A stretch of 64,000 nt of DNA from Berberis thunbergii (taxonomy: Eukaryota; Streptophyta; Magnoliopsida; Ranunculales; Berberidaceae). The position numbers were made by a program, and so were the translations under genes. The stretch spans positions 124,001 to 188,000 of the forward strand of contig QNQO01001178.1 of assembly GCA_003290165.1 (NCBI GenBank), in the 5' to 3' direction. The notes under the pieces were generated by a model that was not told the origin of the DNA, ran no database searches, and saw only the letters and a program-made list of their open reading frames with translations. The first letter of the stretch is position 1; each line of letters starts with the position of its first letter. Below are positions 25,501 to 37,500 of the stretch, piece by piece.

Positions 25501-28500
25501 AAATTATTAAAGTTATAATACAAACCTAAGACCGCCTAAGTGCCGCCTAGGCCCCTAGGCGCTAGGCACCTGCTCGCGCCTAGCACTTTTTAGAACACTA
25601 AAGTATGACAACTTGATGTTGTTTGACTGTTGAGGATTGGTTTTGTATCACAAAATTTTGTAGGTATGGATGGAAAGTTATGATCGTTTTATGGAGTTCG
25701 TGAAAAGGAGTAACACTGTTAGCCCAACTGTTGCCTTGGAGACTGCAACCGCTTTGCAGGTAATTGATGAATAACTGTAACTTTTGCTTCTTAGCATTAT
25801 AGTGTTATGAATGCAATGCATCTTCTTTAGTATAAGACAGGTTATTGTCAATTTTTCTATAAAATGTGCCTCTATGTGACTTTTTGTAAATTGTTTGACA
25901 AAAAAACTTATATTATAAGCTAGAACAAAAAGTACAAAACTACCTTTACATTTCCATATTACACAAAAGATTTTACCACCTTTTGCATCTATGGATCTAC
26001 CATGGTGAATGTTATCCGTCTGTCTTCAAACAATTCTTTTGTCCTGTCACTTAATTTGTACCTTTAACCTATAAAGCATGACGTGACTGTTTTTGGTTCA
26101 GTATTCAGTAAAATTTCTAGCCTTCATCTTTCAAACTCCTTGTGAATTGTCATTTATTTGAGTATCACATGTCACATGAATGGATATTTGACATGGTTGA
26201 GTGCATTTTTGTATTCTGATGGATTCAATATGAAAATCTGATCTCCTATGCTCTACCTGGAAACTTGCTAAGAGCAGATGAAGATAGAGAAAGTGACTCG
26301 TAAAGCTCAAGAGCAGTTGCAGTTGGTACTCGAAGAACAAAGCAGGTTTGCTCTATACTTGTTTATTATTTGGTTTGTCAAGACGCTCTCTCTCTTTTTT
26401 TTTTTTTTTTTTTTTTTTCTGGCCTTCTGGTGTTTTTGTTTATTCATGGTTAAAATTCGTACTTAGTAGCAAATTGTGATGTTTGTTCAATGTATCATAA
26501 TATGAAGAAGTGAATTAGCCTGTGTTTTATTGATAAAGAAAAAAAATGAATGATAGCTTAAATGTGGTACCTCAACATTTTGGTGAGGATGTTTTAAACC
26601 CCCCCCCCCCCCTCTCACATTTTGGTGATTTGATTTGTTAGATACTAATAGATCTTTTGGGTATGTGGTTCTGGGAGGTGGTTTTGAGTTTGATCGGCAA
26701 GGATGCACCGACTCGCCAGGTGACCTCCGTATCACGTGTCAAATACGTGTCGAACACGCGTTCGACACGTATTTGACACGTGGTCAACGGTCAAAATCCG
26801 TTGACAGGCATCGACTCGTCTCGGACTCGGTCCAGAGAGGGAGAGATCAAGAAAGGGAGAGACAGAGACATCGATCGATCTGTTGATCGACATATCGATC
26901 GAGAGAGGGAGAGACAAAGGGAGAGATCGATGGAGATCGAACAGATCGATCGACAGAGAACAGATCGATCGACAAGAACAGTCTTCAAGAACTGAATTCG
27001 ATCTGAACTGATCGATCGACAGAGTCTTTCTTCAAGATCTGAACTCGATCTGAACTGATCGATCGACAGTCTTCAAGATCCAAGTGAGGGAGAGGAGGAA
27101 GAAGGCTCGCGGAGGCTCGCGCTGGCTCTGTTTTCCTGGTCTCCTTCAAGATCCAAGTGAGGGAGAGGAGGAAGAAGGCTCGCGGGAGGCTCTGTTCTGC
27201 TTCCTTCACTTATGAGGCTCTCCTTCACTTATGAGCCTTCCTTTTATGAGTTAAAAAAAAATAAAAAAAGCCTATGTGAGAAAGAAATCTCGTGAGTGAT
27301 GAAAACATTTGTTGTTGGAGGATACTAAACGGCCCCAAGATTTGCTAAACGAACCTAGTGATGAAAATAAAGAAACTAACTTTAATAGTGAAGATTCACT
27401 TTGTTTGATATATGTATACCTGCAAGTTGATTGTTCAATATTATTATTTATGATTTTATATTCTTATCATCATCATCATCAAAGCCCATTCCCGAGATTT
27501 TATTTTATATTCTTATGAGTTACAAAAAAAATATATATATTAAAAAATAAAGTTTGACCGTGTCGCCGAGTCCTATTTTTTTGAAAATTGCCGAGTCGCC
27601 GTGTCGTATCCGTGTCCGAGTCCGAGTCCGAGTCCGTGCATCCTTGTTGATCGGTATACAGTTTAATCCTTCAATTGTATAAGAGTGATGTTTAATTGCT
27701 GGTCATTTGGTTAGAGGTATTTAAGAAAAAATTTGAATTGTTGGGAGATTGACCAGGTGACTAACCTGTTGTCTCAAAGTAATGTCTGGTTTGATGATGA
27801 TCCAGATCAATGATAATGTTTGGTTTGATGATGATCCAGATCAATGATTATGGAAAGGTAATGATTCTAAATTTTCAGTAAAACAATTGTATTTAGACAT
27901 TGCTTCTTCTTGTTACCCATCACCTGATGTTCAGAGAGTGGGTAATCCCCAAAATATTGTTTGGACTAAGGAGACTCCTCCAATTGCTTGTTTGGAGTAA
28001 GGTCACCCAGTCCTCCATGCTCCATGGCAGAATTCTCACAGTTGACAACTTACGTAACAGAGGGATGGTGATACCCAACCACTGTGTGCTTTGTGGTAAC
28101 CATGAATCTATTGACCACATCATGGTCACGTCCCTTCACTTCATCTCTGTGTTTGAAAGCTCTTGCAGATTTCCAAGTCAATGCCATCTCTCCTTCTTTC
28201 TTGTCCTGGGTTGAGATGCTGTCTAACTCTAATTCTACAAGTCTGAATCTCTCTCCTATTGGTAGATGGGTTGGGATAGAATTCTTCATGTTAGTGTGGA
28301 GAGAAAGAAATAATAGGTTGTTCAGGGATGTGCAAAAGTCTGTTTAGAATCTGTGGATAGATACTAAGGTCAACCTGTGGTTGTGGGGTAATTCTTGGGG
28401 TGTTATCAAACATACGCAACATTATTCTTATATGTTCAGTTGACATGCTATTCTACATAATGGCTATTCTTGATGTATCGTGGTGGTTTGGGTTTTTTTT

Positions 28501-31500
28501 TTCCTTCCCCCATCCCCCTTTTTTGTGCAGTTATTATTGAATAGAATCTTTGTTGTTTTGCTGATAAAAAAAAAGAAAAAGAAAAGAAAGTAATATCAAG
28601 GATATTGTGTAATGTGTATTGTGTATGCACAGGTAGGGTCTGGGGATGAATTATTCTTTGGAAACATGCCCTTCAATTTTTAATTTGTTCTTCGGTTCTG
28701 TCCCTCTGTGGATAATTTTGCTACCTTGGAAGTATAGGAAAATAGATTCTCTGTAGTTCCAACTTTTTTTTATTGAAAATGCCTGATTCACCCAAAGAAA
28801 AAAGTATTTACCATACTTTAATGTTTAATTGTTCTCGCTTGCTATCCAGATTTGCTCTGGACATTGATTTTGATGCTCCGAAAGTGAGGGTTCCTCTGAA
28901 AATATTTCCACCTTCCAAATGCAATGGCCATTTTCTTTTGGATTTTGGTAATTTCACACTGCACACAAAAGTAAGTTTCTCCAATGGGACACTATGATCA
29001 GCATATGTTGCATCGAATTTGCTTTAATTGGGTATCATGGTTGCAGGATGGTCACTGTGATGAACGGAAGCAGAGTCTATATTCCCGTTTTTATATATCA
29101 GGAAGAGATATTGCTGCATCCTTTATGAACTGTGGTTCTGAAAGTGGCAACTGCGGTTTAGTTGCATCAAATTTCCACGGTGAATCATTCTCACTACCTA
29201 TTGAGGAAGATCTTGATCATTTCTATTCTCTCATTGAGAGGTGTGGGATGGAAGTCATAGTTGATCAGGTATATTGTTATATTAATGTGTGTGTATTATC
29301 TTATGGTCCTGTTTTGTTAAATACCCAATATTGACATCTTATCTTTGCCTTGCGTTGTGTACATGATAATGTTATTTGAAGATCAAAATTCCTCATCCAA
29401 GTTACCCATCAACACGGATTTCAGTTCAAGTGCCCAATCTTGGCATTCATTTCTCTCCGGCTAGATATTATAGAATAATGGAATTGTTAGATATACTATA
29501 TGGTACGGTGGAATGTACTGATCAAACTGCTGGTGATAATTTCCAAAATGGTCTAGCACTTTGGAGTCCTGCAGATCTTGCTACCGAGGCTCGAATTCTT
29601 GTTTGGCGGGTATGTCATACAGTACTAAGGGAGTCATAATCAGAGTTTATTCTTTTTCCCTTATGATAGTCTTCTCCTTACAACTTATTCTTCACCCAGG
29701 GACTTGGGAACTCTGTTGCTGAGTGGCAGCCTTGTTATCTAGTATTATCTGGATTGTATCTTTATGTTATGGAGTCCAGTGCTTCACAGAGCTACCAAAG
29801 ATACTCAAGGTTATCTTGTTCAATATTACTAAATTCTATGGTGCTCGTTTCTATGACCTTCACTGAAATCATGACTTTTTTGATTTTACAGTATGGCTGG
29901 CCGACAAGTATTTGAAGTCCCTCCAACTAGTGTTGGGGGGTCACTGTTTTCTATTGCTGTAAGTTTCAGAGGCATGAATTTTCAGAAGGTAAACACATTT
30001 GTTGTCCAGTACATTTAACTTTCTTTGAACCTGTCATGTTACTGACGTCATATCCATAATAGTCCCATACATACCTTACAAAATGAAGATTCAGTTTGCT
30101 AAATTATTTATTTATTAAATTTTTTTTTATATGATTTGTTGCATATGATCTTGTATGAAGTCAATCCTTCTATGTTTTATTGTATGAAATGGAGCATTGT
30201 AGTATCTAAATGAGAAAAACACTATTAAGCTTATATCCAAAAACTGAAGAGTGTATCCAGTTATGTGTTTGGTATCATGTCTTGTCATGATTAGTTAGCA
30301 CCTAACTGCATTTGGACTTGATTAAGGTATGAGAAGAGTCCTCTGGTCTCTTATCCTTTATTTGATTGCCTGGTCATTTGACAAAAATAGGAACAAAATG
30401 GTGTTCACTCGTTTAGAGATCACATTATTATGAATGTGTTTTTTTCCTAGTTGTATGTGATGAGCGCTTTGTTATATTAAAATACATGAATTAACGCAGA
30501 CATGAGAATCAAATCTCTTTAAACCTGTCCAATTACATCCCCATAAGACATTCAACCCAAACCAGGAAAGATGGAGTAAGAGGGGACTGAAGGTGGAATT
30601 AAGACATATCTTTAGACCACAACCCAACCACCAAGGGGAAAAAGAGCAGATGATCAGTGGACTCCTTAGCCTGACCACATAGCACACAATGATTGGGAAT
30701 GAGGAGCACTCAACCACCAAGGGGCAAGAGATACGTAACACACAATGATTGGGAACGGGCCCTCTCTTCATGATGTGTTATCCAATGTAAGACTCCTGCC
30801 ATGAAGCACAATCCATAGGAGGAATGTAGCCCTAGGAGGAATTTCTCTGGGCAAGGCCCTTTACGGAGGAAGTCTGGATGCCAAAGATTGTTACCACACC
30901 TTAACTGAATACTCCGAGTCTTTGCCATTCCAGAGCCCATTGTCTTGATCATTATCAAGAGAAACAAGTTCAATGGCAACAAAAAGGTTGATCATTTGAG
31001 GAATCTCCCAATAATTTAAGCTCCTTCTCAGCTGAAAGTTCAATCCTTGGGAACTACTATCCTAAAACTCCTAATCTTGCCTTGTTTGTTACTGGACACA
31101 TTGTAAATAGCAGGAAAATATATATGTAGAGTAGTTTTCCCAATCCATTTGTGGTCTCAGAAGTTGATCCTCTCACCATTGTGAACTTCAAAAGAAATAC
31201 TGTAATTTTTACATGCCCTTTGTTTCATATTTCCCTTCCAAAGGGACCAGCCTTAGTAAACCAATTAAGAGAGCTTGTGCCATACTTGTCAGCTATAATC
31301 TGCATAAAAAAATCAACACGAACCCTATTAAAATTACAATTCTAGAAGTGCTGAAAATGAGAATGTATGAAAAACCTATATCTAGATTTAACATTAGTAT
31401 TGTTGGGCTTGTTCACCTTAGAAGCTGCATTTGTGGATGCCGCAAGAGTTGTTGAGTCACTTTTCTTTGAGTTCTGCAATGGCGATCAAGATGTACCTTT

Positions 31501-34500
31501 GAATTGAACTTTATGATCTTTTTTTCTAATGTTTAAAATTTGATGCAATTCCTTTAAGGTGTACTACTGGTACCCACCGATATATGTTGTAGTACTAGGT
31601 CTCTTACTATTCTTTCGCTTCCGCTTGATATGTGATTAGATTTGCCCTTTCTACCAATTCGAGATTTTAGAGGGAATGGAAAATTATCACTTATCAACAT
31701 GTGCTCCACTCATGCAGTCAAATCTGTGAGTATCATAATCACGGTAATCATCATCATCATCATCATCAAAGCCCATTCCCGATACTTTCGGGGATCATAA
31801 TCACGGTAATACCCAATATTATTTTACATCAATTGGGTGTTAAATGCTAATATTTTTTAGCACGTGGCACCATGTGTTAGTTATGTACAATGAATGCCAC
31901 GTGGTGTTCAAAGATTGTGTAATGATCATACAAGCCCATGTGATAGTTTCTTGATATGGCATATCATTGCATTGGGTAAGAATAGAAGTGAAGAAGAGAA
32001 AATGTTTTTTTAGGGATCAATAGGGAAAGATTTGGAGAACCATCTGCATTCCTCAAATCCTCCAAAAGCCTTTTCCTAGTGCTATATCACCAATTTACAA
32101 TTACAATCATGTATAATTGGTTTTTTTTTACCATGACATAGCCTCTTGGTTAGAAGATTTCTTTTTGGTAAATACCGTTTTACATGAATGTTCTAACTCA
32201 TTTGTGTATGAGTATACTCTCTTTGATAACATGATTTTATAATGCTTCCTTTCCCTTTTCAGGCATTGGAATCTTCCAGTACATTGATAATTGAGTTTCC
32301 TGATGAAAGAGAGAAATCGACTTGGCTCAAAGGACTTATGCAAGCAACTTATAAAGCCTCTGTAGTACACACAAACCTGGGGTTTTTATAAATTTCTTTT
32401 ACTAGTTATTTTATTTTATTTAGAAGAAATATAAAGGATAAAGCATATGATACTGCTTATTTGTTTTGCTACTGTATAGGCTCATCCCGCTGTTGACGTA
32501 CTTGGAGAATCAAGTGAGGGTGTATCTGAAATTTCTGAACCTAGAGCCACCAATTTTGGAACTGCTGATCTTGTCATCAATGGGGCACTGGTTGAAACAA
32601 AATTGTTGATATATGGAAAGGTTATCAATGTCCTTTTCAGTTTAATCTATATCGATTTTATTAGTTGGAATGCCAATATTGCCGAATGTTTCAATTGTCA
32701 CATACTCACTTCAATGAAGGGTGCCTTTTTCTTTTTATATCTGTTATATAGCCCACCGTGGACAGTTAAATCACTACTCATCCGAGTGAGTTGGAATACT
32801 CGTGGATTAATCGGGCAATTCACCTTACTAAGATTTTTCCCTATCTATTAAAAGTAACATACAATTGGCAAAAAACATCTTAACATATCAACACGCAGTA
32901 TTATAGCAACAACAATATACCACGATTATGCTCTTCTTCGCTAGTCTTATGCTCCTTTTTAAAAAAAAAAATATTCTGCTGTTTTATTTAAAAAAAAAAA
33001 CAATATAGCACGATTATCATGATCATCAACAACTGGCAACAATTGAAATGCATTTCACAATTAATACTGTAGCAATCAATCAGCAATTCCCCTTAAATGA
33101 AAAAATATGGAGACGTAAAGACCATAAATTGATCCCACTTGCCTAGTATCTAACAATAATGATAAAGTATTTTACTTAGATGTCTTTTACTTGACAGGCT
33201 GGAGAAGAAGATTTTCCTGAATCAGAAGAGACACTAATTCTTGAGGTCCTTGCTGATGGGGGAAAGGTTAGAGTACTTGTTATACTTCTTATTCTGATAA
33301 CTTAGTTATGTTATACTTCTTATTCTGATAACTTAGTTAAGTCATTTCATTTAATGTTGGTTGGAATTTTTGCAACTCTTGCATATCATTTCTCTTTTTT
33401 CTCAACCTTGTTCTTATTGTATATTAGCAGTCCTCACGCACTCTATTTTCTTGGAAGTAACCTTGTTTTTCTTTTGTAGTAGTAATCCTCATGTACATAC
33501 AAGTGCACACACACATAAAAAATTACTTATGCATGTATCTATTCTTCTGTGTGCATGTATCTCAAACTAGAGCATGTAACATGTTATGCAACCTTCTGTA
33601 TGATCTTGTCTATGAATGTGATTGTAAGCCATCCGTACCAAGAGTGGAATTGTTTTTACAGGTGCACCTTGTCCGTTTAGGAGGCGACCTGACTGTCAAG
33701 ACAAAGCTACACTCTCTGAAAATTAAAGATGAACTTCAAGGTCGTTTCTCTGCGTCTCCACAGTATCTGGCTCGTTCCGTGCTCAAAGATGAATATGTAG
33801 ATGCTAATTCTAATACACTGGTTCATGATGGGATGGAGATGCAACAAGTATATCTTGTGGATGAAGACATTTTCAAAGATGCTTTAATGGATTTCATGTC
33901 TATATCTGATCCAAGCCTTATCTCACAAAATGTAGATACGCCTTGTAGTAGTGCAGAAGATGATTCTACTGAAGTTCCGATACATGACAAAGATCTGACA
34001 AAGGGCAGGGGCATAACTGGTGAGATCTTCTACGAGGCACAGGATGATAATGCATCTGATTTTGTGGCTGTAACCTTTTCAACAAGGAACCCTGGTTCGC
34101 CCTTTTATGATGGCATTGATACGCAGGTGACTTAGGATAATCTAGAGTAGACTACATATTACTCATCATATATTTGTCCTTTTAAGTGTTTTGTAATGTC
34201 CTTCGCGTTGTCCAGATGAGCATCCGTATGTCCAAATTGGAATTGTTTTGCAACAGACCTACTCTTGTTGCATTAATTGGGTTTGGCTTGGATTTGAGTG
34301 CGACAAGTACAGGAGTAGAAAGTCTAGTTGAAGGTGGTACTGCAGAAGTTGAATCCTCCCATAAAAAAGACAAGGCAGAAGAAACTGGGCGTGCTTTTGT
34401 GAAAGGGTTGCTGGGTTATGGTAAAGGTCGAGTAGTGTTCCATCTAAACATGGACGTTGACAGCGTTTGTGTTTTTCTGAATAAGGAAGATGGTTCTCAG

Positions 34501-37500
34501 CTTGCCATGCTTGCTCAAGAAAGCTTTTTGCTAGATCTGAAGGTGAGAAATTTCTTTAAATGTTTCTATTTGTGTTTGTTTTTAAGTGGAAAATGATAAG
34601 GAATGATCTCTAGCCATCTCTTTCCTAGCTGTTAGGCAAATCTTTTGTTTTCCTCACTTGATTTTTGATTTTTCTGTTAACTGGCATCTCAACTTTATTA
34701 TCCGCTCCTTGTTAAGAAAATTTTTGGATGCTTGTCTCTTTTTTTCCCTGCATAATAAATTATTTTTACATTAATTCTAATGCTTCCTTACATTATATTT
34801 GATTTTTTCTTGTGATATTGTCTGACTGATGCCTTTTTTTAGATTCATCCAAGTTCTCTTTCTATTGAGGGTGTGCTTGGAAATTTCCGGTTGTGTGATA
34901 TGTCTCTTGGTGTGGACCACTGTTGGGGCTGGTTTTGCGATATCCGTAATCAGGGCACTGAGTCACTGATTAAGGTGTAATATTAGTGTTACTCCCATTC
35001 TTCCCCAGTCTTCTTTATTTCATTGTACTAACATTTTGGTTTATCTTCTTTTAGTTTGCATTTAATTCGTATAGTGCTGAAGATGAAGATTTCGAGGGAT
35101 ATGACTATAGCCTGTGTGGTCGACTTTCAGGAGTTCGCATCGTCTTTCTTTATAAGTTTGTTCAGGAGGTTAGTTGTCAGCTTGAATGATGTGAACTTTA
35201 TTTTGATGCTTTGCTTTCATTACTTTCTTGAACTATGTAAACTACTGATTTATTCCTTGTTAGACAATGTTTTTATGTATTAAGTTCCAATTGTGTGTGA
35301 TTAGTCCTTGAAGTAAGCGTTCGTTGAGTTTTAGGGGATGTTTGATTTGCATTTGGATCTGATTAGAGGTCTGAATATCTTGAAAAACCTGCCATATTTG
35401 CAAATTCAGACCATTAATTAGATGGAAATATAAGCAAAAATCCCCATAGTGTAATTTCTTTCTGACGTGTCATGATTTTATAATAAAATTTTATGGACCT
35501 ATATGCAGGTGACCATGTACTTTATGGAACTTGCCACTCCCAACACTGAGGAAGCGATTAAACTTGTTGACAAAGTCGGGGACCTTGAATGGCTGATTCA
35601 AAAGTATGAGATAGAAGGATCATCTGCATTGAAACTGGATTTATCATTGGAAACTCCAATGATAATTGTTCCGCAGAATTCAATGAGCAATGAGTTTGTA
35701 TTCTGCACACATTTTTTTTGTCTTTCACACAATATAATTTTGAATTTGAGCTCTATCCCCATAATTCATAAGGTTAGCTGGCACATGAAATGACTATGGG
35801 AGTGTTGTCAAACTTGTTAGAATTGTACAACTTATGCACAATTCAAATCGAATAGTAGGGTGTACAACTTTATTCTTTAAAAAAATTATATGGGTAAGAT
35901 AAGAATCTCATGATCTGATTGAGTCGAGATTTGGAATTGCATAAAATCATAAATCATGTGATTTGATTTTACAAGCACATCATCATAGATTTGGGTATTT
36001 TCTTTTTGGTGAATCAAAATCATAACCCTAGATCTTAATAGTTTGGAGAGTATTTTGTAAGAAAAACTAGACTTGGGTTTTCAAGAGGAAGAAGAAATAT
36101 TAGGATCCTCCCATATGGGCTTCTGGATTCAAGAAGAACCTAAACCCATTCACGTCTACCATACGTCACCAATCAAGTATTGCATATAATACTCTATGCA
36201 AACTAATTTTGTTATTTTTTAAAAGGCAAATTCACTTTTTTTTAATCAATAAAACAGCGGAATAATGTTAAACAAAAACAGAGAATATAAGACTAGTTAT
36301 CGAGAAGATCAACTATCCATTATCCAACAAGCAAAACAGAGGTCTAGGGCAACTACAACAAATTACATATGGAAAACACTGTCCCAATTAAAAATGCAGA
36401 CATGAAATGGCTCTCATGGCTGATCAGTGATAACCCCCCAAATGATTTGTAACACTGCCAAACTGAACACTTGATGGAGTTGATGATAGAGGGGATATCT
36501 TTCTTCTCCCCTTTAAAATTCTATGATTTCTCCTTCCAAATAATCGAAATAGTTGCCAGCAGGACTTTATCCCAGAACCAAAGCGCTCTGAGAGATAAAC
36601 CATTTCTTCTCCCAAGAAGAGACTATTGAAAGAGATTGGTAGAATTTTTTTTTCCTCGAGTCGGCAGGACTTAGTATGCAACATTTGTAGTGATGCCTGT
36701 CCATGCGTGTGCATCGACTCTAAATACAGTTTTGTTTCTCGCAGTTTCATGCAACTTGACTTCGGGCAGCTACAGGTGACAAATCAATTTAGTTGGCATG
36801 GCTGTCCTGATAATGATCCTTCTGCTGTTCATCTTGATGTTCTTCATGCTGAGGTAAGCCATCTATTGGTAATGCCATACAGAATTCGGCCATTGTGCAC
36901 TTGAACCGTTTTGTCTAAAGCAAATAAACTTTATTTCACTGATCAGAGATTCAAGGAAAACAAAGTGGTTTCTTATACATTTTTTTTAACATATTTATGT
37001 TACTACATGTATTACAGATAATTGGAATCAACATGGCTGTAGGAATCAATGGTCATATTGGAAAGTCAATGATACGTGAAGGCCAGGGACTTCATATATA
37101 TGTCCGTCGTAGTTTGAGGGACGTTTTCAGGAAAGTTCCAACATTTGTGATGGAAGTTAAGGTAAACATTCCTTTCTTCTTTGAACTCTAAAAATGTTAA
37201 TCTATTTCCGTTTTTTTATAGTGCTAGTTGACTCAGTTGTTTCACTCTATGCTTCAAACTATGTAGTGCCGAGTATTTACTAATCAACAATATAAACTTT
37301 AGTGCCTGTGCATAGGTGATGGAAATAGTAAGCATTGCTTGACACTGGGCATCTTGTACTCAAAATATAAAGTGACTTTCGATTCATTACTTCCATTTTA
37401 GGTAGCCTTAGTTTCTTATGGATTGTCCTTTATTCCCTTTTCATTTTTATTAAGAAAAAGAAGGGAGGGGGGTTGTGTGTAAATCAGTATTGATACATGC

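Larger units (their letters stand above)
26698..27646. mobile_element. hAT-like element (TIR CAAGGATGCA), 949 bp, with 8-bp target duplication
   Basis: Ends CAAGGATGCACCGACTCG and CGAGTCCGTGCATCCTTG are inverted repeats. TTGATCGG flanks both sides exactly (26690-26697 and 27647-27654). The interior has a 50-bp palindrome, many GATCGATCGAC motifs (26865-27065) and a 73-bp direct duplication (from 27071 and 27144). No transposase ORF. It contains a tiny LINE tail at 27468-27501. VPS13 intron 17. Confidence 0.88.

Noticed and set aside
26740..27209. Arg/Asp/Ser-rich frames on both strands
   Set aside because: Generated by GATCGATC arrays in the hAT-like element; present on both strands, so composition-driven.
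30472..30982. Antisense gene in VPS13 intron 22
   Set aside because: The frames are a degraded L1 zinc-binding end with shifts between frames.
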